IMG/VR virus record: IMGVR_UViG_3300021142_000179
Coordinates: 1 to 24,021 of that record
From: a virus
DNA: 24,021 nucleotides
Direction: 5' to 3' (one strand)
Every line of letters starts with the position of its first letter. Within the stretch, counting starts at the first letter, position 1. The notes below the pieces were generated by a model, which ran no database searches, had not been told where the DNA came from, and was given only the letters and a program-made list of their open reading frames with translations. Of this stretch, positions 7,032 through 14,462 are shown piece by piece. Position numbers and translations under genes: made by a program.

Positions 7032-7441
7032 GCGGTATCACACAATGTATGACCACCTCATTCAAGGTGGACTGTTTGGGCATCGTGTCCAACGCCAAGA
7101 TCGCGTTGTACTTAGTTGCCAATAGCGCGTCGTTAGATGCGACCACGACAGCGTACACCGCAACGGGCGAGACCACGGGTACCGGCTACACTGCCGGTGG
7201 ACTCGCGTTGACCATAGGCACAGCGCCAACATCTAGCGGCACAACGGCGTACTTGGGCTTCAATAACGTCTCGTGGCCCGGAGCGTCGTTCAGCGCGGAC
7301 GGCGCACTCATCTATAACTCGGTGACGGGACACTCTATCGCCGTGTTGAACTTCGGCGGTACCAAGACCGTTACGTCGGGTACGTTCACAGTACAGTTCC
7401 CCGCTGCCGCACCGGGGACTGCAATCGTTCAAATATCCTAG
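7028..7441 (+). CDS. Small beta-rich virion protein
   Basis: A 137-residue protein starting MSGITQCMTTSFKVDCLGIV. Key segment: KIALYLVANSASLDATTTAY followed by GETTGTGYTAGG. 'K.ALY...A.LD..TTAYT..GE..GTGYTAGG' is a pattern I know from many small phage structural proteins, often annotated as hypothetical or as head/tail decoration. The rest (GFNNVSWPGASFSADGALIY; VLNFGGTKTVTSGTFTVQFP) is predicted all beta. It is coupled to the adaptor gene by an ATGA overlap. Probable virion component, exact location unknown. Confidence 0.7.
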   Translation: MSGITQCMTTSFKVDCLGIVSNAKIALYLVANSASLDATTTAYTATGETTGTGYTAGGLALTIGTAPTSSGTTAYLGFNNVSWPGASFSADGALIYNSVTGHSIAVLNFGGTKTVTSGTFTVQFPAAAPGTAIVQIS

Positions 7442-7450
7442 GGGTAGGCT

Positions 7451-7789
7451 ATGAGCAGTAAGCGTTCTAAAGAGGGTTATCTGATCATCGACCATCGGGC
7501 AACAGAACCTGTTCCTGATGAAATCATGGTAAAAGACGGACTTCCTCCCGGTTCCGGTCGTGGAGTGTTTGAGTCTGCAACGTATACGTGTTCGCACTGT
7601 GAATACGTTGTAGTGCTGAATCCTAACCGTACTCGTGAACGCGAGTATTGCCGTGGATGCGACAGTTATATTTGTGATGGCTGCGGAGTTCTAAAAAAGA
7701 ACGGCGCGCCGTGTAAAACCATGAAACAGATTGTAGATGAAGTAATGAACGCTGCTGAAAAGCAGTCGGGATTAATTATTGTTCCTTAA
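7451..7789 (+). CDS. Cys-rich zinc-binding phage protein
   Basis: A 112-residue protein. Seven cysteines occur in the second half: C47xxC50 (TCSHCEYVVVLNPNRTR), C67xxC70 (EYCRGCDSYIC), C75xxC78 (CDGC) and C88. At least one four-Cys zinc ribbon is expected; the fourth pair is incomplete. The N-terminus MSSKRSKEGYLIIDHRATEP resembles a recurrent aquatic-phage family of unknown function. It could be a virion assembly factor or a nucleic-acid-binding regulator. It appears AT-richer than the flanking structural genes. A strong AAGGAG for the next gene overlaps its stop codon. Confidence 0.7.
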   Translation: MSSKRSKEGYLIIDHRATEPVPDEIMVKDGLPPGSGRGVFESATYTCSHCEYVVVLNPNRTREREYCRGCDSYICDGCGVLKKNGAPCKTMKQIVDEVMNAAEKQSGLIIVP

Positions 7790-7793
7790 GGAG
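7788..7793 (+). promoter_or_regulatory. Strong Shine-Dalgarno before 7801
   Basis: AAGGAG overlaps the TAA stop at 7787-7789 and is seven bases before ATG 7801. The same stop-within-SD layout is seen at 3749 and 13713. Confidence 0.75.
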
Positions 7794-7800
7794 ATTTGCA

Positions 7801-8319
7801 ATGGCTAAGGTATCCAGTCAATTTTCATCGGTCCCAATGACCATCACCACTATCGGTAGCGCGGCGTCGTCCGGCGGTTTCATGGCACTTCTCGGTGTCG
7901 CTTCGTCGGTCGCAAAGATCAGCGAAATCTACATGGGTGGTGAAGCCACTTCGTCTTCGCAGGTGGCGAGCATGGTGTTTGCGCGTGTTACTACGCTAGC
8001 AGCCACTCCCGCTGTAGGTAACGCCACGACTATCTTCACGGATATCACGGCGGTTGCACCTACCTTGGCTGCGACTCCGGGGTTCACCTCCGCTGGCACT
8101 GGCCCGACTTCGGCGTCGGGTTCGCAGATTCTTCACTTGTCGTACAACGCGTACGGCGGCATTGTGCGTTGGGTGTCGTCGCCTGATCAGCAGATCACGA
8201 TGTACGGTGCCGGTGCGTATACCGTTGGTACTCAGGGTACCGGTGGTAGCATGAACTTGATTCAGGTCGGTGGTACGGCGTCCACGATGTCGGGTCACAT
8301 CTTGTACGAAGTGATGTAA
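7801..8319 (+). CDS. Putative virion structural protein
   Basis: A 172-residue protein starting MAKVSSQFSSVPMTITTIGS. It is rich in Ala, Ser, Thr and Gly and predicted mostly beta, with few charged residues (FMALLGVASSVAKISEIYMGG; ILHLSYNAYGGIVRWVSSPD; GHILYEVM at the end). It has a very strong ribosome binding site, consistent with a high-copy virion protein. It heads a set of three small structural genes (7801, 8332, 8839) of similar length but is not clearly similar in sequence to the other two. No family name assigned; the structural role is inferred. Confidence 0.65.
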   Translation: MAKVSSQFSSVPMTITTIGSAASSGGFMALLGVASSVAKISEIYMGGEATSSSQVASMVFARVTTLAATPAVGNATTIFTDITAVAPTLAATPGFTSAGTGPTSASGSQILHLSYNAYGGIVRWVSSPDQQITMYGAGAYTVGTQGTGGSMNLIQVGGTASTMSGHILYEVM

Positions 8320-8331
8320 GAGGAGAACGCC

Positions 8332-8829
8332 GTGGCAGCAAACGGGTTAATGTACACGGCGTCGTTCAACGCCACGTCTGGTTTTGCGGGCGGTACAGTA
8401 CAAGATCTTTGGCAGATCACTGCTTCTGCCACGGCATCCATCCTCATCCATTCGTGGCGCGTCACGATGCTCCCGGTGATTACATCGGGCGTGGCGCAGG
8501 ACTTGCGGTTCAATCTTCAAATCCTTACGCGATCTGGTACGGCGGGTACCGGCGGTACAGCGGTTACTCCTGTTCCGGTAAACAAACGCAATACGGTAAC
8601 GGCTACTTCAGTATGGACTCGTAACGTAACTGCTGTAGCTACTGCGGGTAGCATTATCTCCAACGACTACGTATCAGTCGTTGTACCGTACGAACGTGTC
8701 TATACGCCGGATCAGCGTATCGTGCTTCCGGCTGCGGCGTCGGGATCGTTCCTTTCGTTGTATATGCCTACACCTCCGGGCGCTACAGTTGTTGGTTGGT
8801 CAACTGAAGTCTATTTCGAAGAGATCTGA
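8332..8829 (+). CDS. Virion structural protein, paralogue A
   Basis: A 165-residue protein with a GTG start supported by AGGAG at 8321-8325, six bases upstream. It shares with the next gene an N-terminal ANG.MY.ASF, a QDL.QI block, IHSWR.T..P...SGV.QD.R..LQ, an R.Y..DQRI block and a V.FEE C-terminus. These line up in order along the whole length, showing an old tandem duplication. It is predicted all beta. Likely a small surface or tail protein, possibly forming a hetero-oligomer with its paralogue. No characterised homologue recognised. Confidence 0.7.
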   Translation: MAANGLMYTASFNATSGFAGGTVQDLWQITASATASILIHSWRVTMLPVITSGVAQDLRFNLQILTRSGTAGTGGTAVTPVPVNKRNTVTATSVWTRNVTAVATAGSIISNDYVSVVVPYERVYTPDQRIVLPAAASGSFLSLYMPTPPGATVVGWSTEVYFEEI

Positions 8830-8838
8830 GGGTATGTC

Positions 8839-9372
8839 ATGGGCGCGGCAAATGGTTCGATGTATGTCGCGTCCTTTGGGCCTAACGTCATTCAGGCTGT
8901 TGCTCAAGACCTGATACAAATCTATCCATCGACAAATGACGCGCAAACCACTGTCATTCATTCGTGGCGGCTGACGGTACAGCCGTTAGATAAATCGGGC
9001 GTCTCACAAGATGACCGCATGACTTTGCAAGTGGTGCGGCGTAGCACCCTGTCAACAACGGGCGGTGCAGTTGGGTTTTTGGGAACGCAATTTATTACAC
9101 CCACTCCGTTGCAGCCTAAATCGGGCACGGCGGTGACTAACGTAGAAACTAACTTAAACGTACTGGGTACGTTAGGTTCAGTGATTGAGTCTGACACTGT
9201 GTCGGTGATGTATCCGTGGTCGCGTACGTACCGCGAAGATCAACGTATACCTATCGTAGCGGATGATGGTGTGACTTATCCGTCTCTGCCCGTTTGCTTA
9301 TATTTGGCTACGCCACCCAGTACGTGGTATTTGATGAGCGGCGAGGTTGTCTTTGAAGAACTGAGCACGTAA
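8839..9372 (+). CDS. Virion structural protein, paralogue B
   Basis: A 177-residue protein starting MGAANGSMYVASFGPNV. It is collinear with the upstream 165-residue protein: shared TVIHSWRLTVQP, SGVSQDDRMTLQV, SWSR-like YPWSRTYREDQRIP, and the terminal EVVFEEL. Identity is otherwise low, so the duplication is not recent. The C-terminal part contains an extra loop (VADDGVTYPSLPVC) absent from paralogue A. It is followed 2 bases later by the long fibre gene. Structural role inferred from context and beta-rich composition. Confidence 0.7.
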   Translation: MGAANGSMYVASFGPNVIQAVAQDLIQIYPSTNDAQTTVIHSWRLTVQPLDKSGVSQDDRMTLQVVRRSTLSTTGGAVGFLGTQFITPTPLQPKSGTAVTNVETNLNVLGTLGSVIESDTVSVMYPWSRTYREDQRIPIVADDGVTYPSLPVCLYLATPPSTWYLMSGEVVFEELST

Positions 9373-9374
9373 CG

Positions 9375-12044
9375 ATGGCAGCCGTTACATTTGTCCGATC
9401 TACCGTAGGATCGACAACAACTGCTGCAACTTTAACGCTTACCGTTACAGCGCCTACAGTCGGTGATTACCTTGTTGTCTCGGTGTTCGGCACGACATCG
9501 AACTCAACGGGGCCGCTCAACGCTGACCTTTCTACCGCAACGGTTACCGATAACGCGACGGGTGGAACAAACACCTACACGCGACAAACGGCGCTGTATA
9601 ACAACACCGTTGATTCGGTCAGCAACTTTGACTCGGCGGGTATCGCGGTCTTTCTGGCCCCGGTATCGCGTACCAACGCAGGTACGTTCACCGTCACGAT
9701 CACAACGTCCATTAACACGACTGCCAACAATGGGTACTCGGTTGGTGCGGTCGTATCGGAATGGTCAGGCGTTGCAGGCTCGGAAGGGTTCTCAACCCTC
9801 AATGCGTTAATCACAAACCCTCATGGATACAGCGCGTATCCCACGTTGACTGCAACACTTCCCGGCGATGCGCTTGTCACTAGCCAAGTATCAAGCGGCG
9901 ATACGGCGGCGGCGTTTACGCAGGGCTTGGGCATCACAAGTGTCTTTTCCTCATCCGGTACGTCGGTTGAGTACGTTTCCGTTACCAATGCTCGGCAGGT
10001 CAACGGCACGTTCCTGTTCTCGCCTGTCAACGATCCGAGCGGCGGCACGACGTTTGCGGGTATCGCGTTACTGCTCAAGTCCACCAACACGGCGGTAGCG
10101 TCTGTTGCGGGGCATAACGTCGAGTTCTCGCCGCGCGAGTTCCCGTTACAAGCCTACGATGCTTGGAACGGCTTCCCACGCCCCCCGGCTACCTATAACG
10201 GGTTGATGTTCAATCGTACGGCGGCAGCGGCCCCCGCTACGGTACCGATACTGCTTCAGGGTAAGGATTTTCAGAATCCTATTGTACGCCCGCCTCCGGT
10301 TTACGTGCCGCCCGACGTACTTACGGTACGCAAGATCTCGGCTCCGTTTAACCAGACCGACTGGCAAAACCCTGTCGTATCCAGAGCCTCGGCGGTAGTC
10401 CATGCGTTTGCAGGGTCTGTACTGACTCTACTGGCCGTAACGGCGACGCCCGTACCGTTTACGCTCAGAGCAAAAGACCTACCCAATCCGGTTACCCGTG
10501 TTGCGGCGCAGCAGGACGTTGGATCTAACAACACGATTCGACAGGTTGCACCAACAGCAACCCCGATCACGCTGCTACCGAAAGACCTACCCAATCCGGT
10601 TACCCGTGTTGCGGCGCAGCAGGACGTTGGATCTAACAACACGATCCGACAGGTGCCCCCGCCACCATTTAGGCCAGTCGATGCACCTAACCCTGTAACA
10701 CGGCTCTATCCGATACCGGATCAACCTGACTTTTTACGGCTGCTGAATTTCGCTGCACCGTTTAATTTAACGGATCAGCCGAACCCGTCAATCAGGGTTT
10801 ACCCGCAACCGGACGCGGTTCAAAACAACACGATCCGACAGGTGCCCGCGCCGCCGTTCAAGCCCGTTGACCTGCCTAACCCGATCACGCGGCTCTCACC
10901 CCTGCCAGATTCGCCCGATTTCATGCGGTATCTGGCGGTACCGGGGCCGTTTAAGCAATCGGATTGGCTCAACCCGATCACAAGGGTCTACCCGCAGCCT
11001 GACGTTCTACCTAATACAACTATTAGGCAAGTTGCTCCAGTCCTAGCCCCGTTCGTACCGGCGGATCTTCCAAACCCGCTTACACGAATTGCGGCGCAAC
11101 CTATCCCGCCGGACTTCCTGACGATTCGGTCGATCTCGGCTCCGTTTAACCAGACGGACTTCCCGAATCCGGTTACACGCATTGCGGCACAGCAGGATGT
11201 AGGCGCGAACTACACCTTGCGGCAGATGATTCCGGCAGCGCCGTTTAGCCTGAGAGATTGGGCCAATCCGGTTACGCGTAGTGCGTTGTTGCCTGATGTA
11301 GGAAATAACTACACCATTCGGCAAGCAGTACCGCTGGCTCCGTTTACTCAGACCGACTTTCCGAATCCGATTCCGCGCCTTGCGACGCAGCAGGATGTCG
11401 GGGCGAACTACACTCTCCGACAGGTCATAGCCCCGACTCCGTTCAATCAGACCGACTGGCCCAACCCGCAGTTCCGGGCACCGCGCGGCATCACGTTCGA
11501 TCCCGCGTACCTGCAACCGCCCCCGTTGGTCATCGTACTTGTCACAGGCGTATCAGGTTTTGGTACAATCGGGCAAGTTTCGATCCAGATCACGCAACTC
11601 TGGAATCCGGTTAACGACTCCCAGACTCCCAACTGGGGTGTGTTGCCGGACTCCCAGACGCCGAACTGGATCCCGGTCGTTGACGCACAGACCCCCGGAT
11701 GGACTGTCGTTAGCGATCCGCAGACGCCAAACTGGACTTCAGTTAGCGTCGCGCCGACAACTGCTTGGACAACGATCAGCGACGCGCAGACTCCAAACTG
11801 GGTAGCCGTCAATGACTCGCAAACGTCGAATTGGGTTGCAGTTACAAATTCGCAGACTCCCAACTGGGCTGCTGTCGGGGATACGCAAACGCCAAATTGG
11901 TCAGCGGTCAACAGCACAGCACCTCAGTATCTGCTACTTGAGAACGGCAACCGGATTCAGTTGGAGAATGGCTCTGGTGATATAACGCTAGAGGGTTCTC
12001 AGTGGACCCCGGTTAACGACGGGCAGACCCCGAACTGGAAGTGA
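9375..12044 (+). CDS. Long fibre-like protein with two tandem repeat arrays
   Basis: An 889-residue protein in three parts. Residues 1-240 form a Thr/Ser-rich beta-sandwich-like domain (MAAVTFVRSTVGSTTTAATL; SVGAVVSEWSGVAG), a type common at the start of phage and bacterial surface proteins. Residues 290-715 contain about 13 repeats of 31-36 residues with the core PF..xD.PNP..R, most ending D...N.TIRQ. Residues 743-889 hold about ten 11-residue repeats V.D.QTPNW, with Trp at 743, 754, 765 and so on to 842, then 877 and 888. An LLLENGNRIQLENGSGDITL segment interrupts the second array. It is Pro-rich, without Cys. Likely an extended fibre or spike, with repeat number setting length. Function inferred. 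Confidence 0.7.
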   Translation: MAAVTFVRSTVGSTTTAATLTLTVTAPTVGDYLVVSVFGTTSNSTGPLNADLSTATVTDNATGGTNTYTRQTALYNNTVDSVSNFDSAGIAVFLAPVSRTNAGTFTVTITTSINTTANNGYSVGAVVSEWSGVAGSEGFSTLNALITNPHGYSAYPTLTATLPGDALVTSQVSSGDTAAAFTQGLGITSVFSSSGTSVEYVSVTNARQVNGTFLFSPVNDPSGGTTFAGIALLLKSTNTAVASVAGHNVEFSPREFPLQAYDAWNGFPRPPATYNGLMFNRTAAAAPATVPILLQGKDFQNPIVRPPPVYVPPDVLTVRKISAPFNQTDWQNPVVSRASAVVHAFAGSVLTLLAVTATPVPFTLRAKDLPNPVTRVAAQQDVGSNNTIRQVAPTATPITLLPKDLPNPVTRVAAQQDVGSNNTIRQVPPPPFRPVDAPNPVTRLYPIPDQPDFLRLLNFAAPFNLTDQPNPSIRVYPQPDAVQNNTIRQVPAPPFKPVDLPNPITRLSPLPDSPDFMRYLAVPGPFKQSDWLNPITRVYPQPDVLPNTTIRQVAPVLAPFVPADLPNPLTRIAAQPIPPDFLTIRSISAPFNQTDFPNPVTRIAAQQDVGANYTLRQMIPAAPFSLRDWANPVTRSALLPDVGNNYTIRQAVPLAPFTQTDFPNPIPRLATQQDVGANYTLRQVIAPTPFNQTDWPNPQFRAPRGITFDPAYLQPPPLVIVLVTGVSGFGTIGQVSIQITQLWNPVNDSQTPNWGVLPDSQTPNWIPVVDAQTPGWTVVSDPQTPNWTSVSVAPTTAWTTISDAQTPNWVAVNDSQTSNWVAVTNSQTPNWAAVGDTQTPNWSAVNSTAPQYLLLENGNRIQLENGSGDITLEGSQWTPVNDGQTPNWK
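10242..11521 (+). repeat. PF..D.PNP..R repeat array (about 13 copies)
   Basis: In-frame repeats of roughly 93-108 bases encode the PNP.TR...DV..N.TIRQ units of the fibre protein. Copies are diverged except for one nearly identical pair. Some alternate between a 'TIRQ' type and a 'PDFLR/PDFMR' type, hinting at a two-unit higher-order repeat. Confidence 0.8.
10473..10654 (+). repeat. Near-perfect 74-base direct repeat
   Basis: Positions 10473-10546 and 10581-10654 are identical except one T/C difference (at 10538 versus 10646). The period is 108 bases, exactly 36 codons, so a single repeat unit was duplicated in frame, apparently recently compared with its diverged neighbours. Confidence 0.85.
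11601..12041 (+). repeat. 11-residue DSQTPNW repeat array
   Basis: A 33-base unit encodes W..V.D.QTPN, nine copies in tandem from 11601 to about 11900 (one degenerate, around 11734-11766), then a 105-base interruption and one last copy at the C-terminus. The tryptophan codon TGG recurs every 33 bases. Confidence 0.85.
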
Positions 12045-12047
12045 TCA

Positions 12048-13079
12048 ATGGCTAATAGTTACACGCCCAACCTTCAAATTACTCTGATGGCGACGGGCGA
12101 TCAGTCGGGCCAGTGGGGTACGACAACTAATAACAACTTCCTCTATGCGATAGAGCAAGCCATCACGGGCGGTGGCTCCATTGCGTGTACGGGCGGCACG
12201 GACGGCACGGGGGCAATTACGTCGGGCGCTACGTCGCCTACGGCACGAAACGTTTACCTCACGTTGACGGGTACAGGTGGTGGCACGCTGGTCGTTCCTA
12301 CGACGCCTAAGCTGTACTTTGTCTATAACAGCACAAGCGCCGCGATCACGATCCGCCCCGGTACGTTCTCACCCAACACTCCGACGGGAACAGGTATCAG
12401 CGTTCCGACGGGCGCGACCTACGCGCTGTACTGTAACGGTACCAACGTTGTTAACGCGATCTCAGCGAACTCCGTTGCCACTGTATCTTCTGCGGCCCCT
12501 AGCGCGACGATTGGCCTTACGACGGTCACGGGTTCCGCGATCACGTTCATGACTTCAGACTCGGCTCCGGCCTTGAGTCAGGCGATCACGCCAACATGGA
12601 CTGGCGCTCACATCTGGAGCGCAGCGGTCACGTTCAACAGCACGGCGTCCTTTACGGGCGCAGTGACGTTCAGCAGCACAACGACTCCGACGATCAACGA
12701 CGGCGCGGGTAACCAAGTCGCTGTGGGCTTCCGGGGTATGCCCCAAACCACGGGCGCGGGTACGCAGTATCAAGCGGCGCTATCGGATCGCAGTAAGTAC
12801 GTGCTGAACACGGCGGGTGGTCTACTGATCGTTGCGGCTCCGTACCTAACGGGGTCTAGCGGTAGTACGGGGACGTGGACGACGGACAGCGTGATCAGCT
12901 TCTACAACAGTTCGTCTTCGTCACAGACTATTACGGCGGGTACGGGCGTAACGCTGCAGCTTGTGAATACGACCACTACGGGTAACCGGACGGTGGCTGC
13001 ACACGGCTTCTGCACGTTGGTCTGCGTCGTTGGCGGCTCTAATCCGACATTCATTTGCATGGGACCGGGGGTTTCGTAA
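12048..13079 (+). CDS. Tail fibre protein
   Basis: A 343-residue protein starting MANSYTPNLQITLMATGDQS, continuing QWGTTTNNNFLYAIEQAITG. This N-terminal block is a common signature of phage tail fibres, where it likely attaches the fibre to the tail. A Ser/Thr/Gly-rich beta shaft follows, then a C-terminal domain opening with AVGFRGMPQTTGAGTQYQAA and continuing with SDRSKYVLN, a pattern found at the tips of such fibres. The end contains two Cys (HGFCTLVCVV) and FICMGPG. The stop overlaps the next gene (TAATG). Role: host recognition, inferred from family. Confidence 0.75.
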   Translation: MANSYTPNLQITLMATGDQSGQWGTTTNNNFLYAIEQAITGGGSIACTGGTDGTGAITSGATSPTARNVYLTLTGTGGGTLVVPTTPKLYFVYNSTSAAITIRPGTFSPNTPTGTGISVPTGATYALYCNGTNVVNAISANSVATVSSAAPSATIGLTTVTGSAITFMTSDSAPALSQAITPTWTGAHIWSAAVTFNSTASFTGAVTFSSTTTPTINDGAGNQVAVGFRGMPQTTGAGTQYQAALSDRSKYVLNTAGGLLIVAAPYLTGSSGSTGTWTTDSVISFYNSSSSSQTITAGTGVTLQLVNTTTTGNRTVAAHGFCTLVCVVGGSNPTFICMGPGVS

Positions 13080-13714
13080 TGGGCGCTATTCTCAATGTGA
13101 TCGCTTCTAGCGGTGGTGGCGGTTTTACGCCGCAAACTGTTCCTATTACAACGACAGGCTCGTTCACTCAAGCGATCCCCACTGGCGCGACCAATATGGT
13201 CATTGAAGTCTGGGCCGGTGGCGGTGGCGGTGGCGGTTACGATACGACTGGTACGAATCCCGGCGGCGGTGGCGGTGCGGGTGCGTATGCCATTACTGCA
13301 ACCGCTTACAACGTCAGCACGGCGTCGGGGCAGACAATTGTCGGTTCGGTTGGTGCGGGTGGTTTGGGTGGCGCGTCAAATCTTAGCGGCGGTAATAACG
13401 GCTCAATCGGAACGTCGTCGCTCATCAATACATCGGGAACTTACGCAAGCATCAATGCGATTACTGTTAACCCCGGAAATTTTGGTAACAAGGGATCGGT
13501 AGGAACCGGCGGCGCAGGTGGCGCAACAACAACCGCAACCAATTGGACATCAACGGCAGGTGGTTCTGGGCAATCTGGAACAACAACAGGAGCGGGTGGT
13601 ATACCGATCACGGGTGTTCACGGTGGCCCATATGGTGGCGGCGGCGCGGGTGGCACGGGTACAGGTACTGCGCCGTCCGGATCTAACGGCGCTGTGGTGT
13701 TTTACTTCTACTAA
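13079..13714 (+). CDS. Glycine-rich adhesin-like protein
   Basis: A 211-residue protein; I take ATG 13079 (MGAILNVIASSGGGG) because it overlaps the fibre stop. IEVWAGGGGGGG, followed later by PGGGGGAGAYA and GSVGAGGLGGAS, matches the glycine-rich domain (Gly_rich_2 type) found at the tips of phage tail fibres and in adhesins. Further poly-Gly stretches occur to the end, which closes with SNGAVVFYFY. In phage S16 gp38, a comparable protein folds as a polyglycine II sandwich on the fibre tip; that parallel is structural speculation here. Its place directly after the tail fibre fits a fibre-tip adhesin or a second receptor-binding protein. Confidence 0.7.
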   Translation: MGAILNVIASSGGGGFTPQTVPITTTGSFTQAIPTGATNMVIEVWAGGGGGGGYDTTGTNPGGGGGAGAYAITATAYNVSTASGQTIVGSVGAGGLGGASNLSGGNNGSIGTSSLINTSGTYASINAITVNPGNFGNKGSVGTGGAGGATTTATNWTSTAGGSGQSGTTTGAGGIPITGVHGGPYGGGGAGGTGTGTAPSGSNGAVVFYFY

Positions 13715-13718
13715 GGAG
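13713..13718 (+). promoter_or_regulatory. Strong Shine-Dalgarno before the lysis cassette
   Basis: AAGGAG overlaps the stop of the Gly-rich gene and is five bases before ATG 13724, the first gene of the lysis cassette. Confidence 0.7.
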
Positions 13719-13723
13719 TTCGC

Positions 13724-14068
13724 ATGGGACTTTTTAAGTACATTCAGAATGCCCCCAAGTTCTTCGAACTCTTCAAAGAGGGCAAAGAAGTTGCTGATCC
13801 TGCGACTTGGAAAAATAGGACGATTGCAACCAACGCAATCCTTGCGCTCCTTGGTACGGCCCTTGGCCTTGCCAAGGTTTTTGGTTTCAACGTGAGTTTA
13901 GACAGTGACACCACACAGAATCTGGCTGCGGGGGTTGTTGCTATCGTCACTGCTGCTAACGCAGTCATGCACACAATTACGTCAGCAAGGGTTGGCGTGT
14001 CATCCAACAGCGGGGGTAGTACCGCCGAAGGACAGTCAGATAACGTTAGTAAGCCTCCAGAAGGCTGA
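13724..14068 (+). CDS. Two-TM holin candidate
   Basis: A 114-residue protein. Two hydrophobic segments, residues 34-54 (IATNAILALLGTALGLAKVF) and 66-86 (NLAAGVVAIVTAANAVMHTI), are joined by a short polar loop; the N-terminus is amphipathic and basic (FKYIQNAPKFFELFKEG) and the C-terminal tail is Ser/Gly-rich and charged. This is the layout of a small class II-like phage holin, which forms membrane holes to let the endolysin reach the cell wall. The endolysin gene follows after one small gene and has no export signal, consistent with holin dependence. Sequence alone does not prove holin activity. Confidence 0.65.
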   Translation: MGLFKYIQNAPKFFELFKEGKEVADPATWKNRTIATNAILALLGTALGLAKVFGFNVSLDSDTTQNLAAGVVAIVTAANAVMHTITSARVGVSSNSGGSTAEGQSDNVSKPPEG

Positions 14069-14111
14069 GTTCGATATTGGTTTTTCGTGCAACTTAACAG
14101 AGGACTGAACA

Positions 14112-14462
14112 ATGAGTTTCTTCAATACGCTTGAGCAGGACGTTGCGGCTTTGGGTAAGTGGTTCAACGGCAATCCGGTTGGCGCGGCTATCGAAGCCGA
14201 CTTCCGTGCGGCGATTGCTGAACTGCAAAGCATCGCGGTCGCTGATCTTGAGAACGCGGTCAAGGTGATCGGTTTGGCTGCGCTTGGCGGTCTCGCCACG
14301 GGTGGCACGGCGGGCGCTATCGCTGCGGGCATAGCCTCGGCTCAGACTGAGTTCAAGACCGTTGGTGTGGACATCTCGACCAAGACGATCAACACGCTCG
14401 TCAGCACGGTTGTGAATCAGGTCTCGGCCCAGACCACTCCGGCTCCGGTGGTGGCTCCGTAA
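14112..14462 (+). CDS. Small membrane-associated protein in lysis cassette
   Basis: A 116-residue protein. Residues 1-48 are helical and amphipathic (MSFFNTLEQDVAALGKWFNG), residues 50-77 are a Gly/Ala-rich hydrophobic stretch (VKVIGLAALGGLATGGTAGA, continuing IAAGIAS), then a Thr/Val-rich segment and an Ala/Pro tail. It sits between the two-TM holin candidate and the endolysin, with its stop overlapping the endolysin start (TAATG). A second holin, anti-holin or spanin-like accessory are possibilities; none has a decisive motif. No lipobox or signal peptidase site is visible. Confidence 0.6.
   Translation: MSFFNTLEQDVAALGKWFNGNPVGAAIEADFRAAIAELQSIAVADLENAVKVIGLAALGGLATGGTAGAIAAGIASAQTEFKTVGVDISTKTINTLVSTVVNQVSAQTTPAPVVAP

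Noticed and set aside
10473-10654. Diversity-generating retroelement template/variable repeat pair
   Set aside because: The two copies differ by one T/C change, not by adenine-specific changes, both are inside the same gene, and no reverse transcriptase is present.
11601-11930. CRISPR-like array
   Set aside because: The 33-base periodicity is protein-coding (Trp every 11 codons), copies are diverged, and there are no conserved palindromic repeats or unique spacers.
14052-14085. Rho-independent terminator after the holin candidate
   Set aside because: AGCCT/AGGCT gives only a 5-base stem and the T-run (14081-14085) is 14 bases away, so it is not a convincing terminator.
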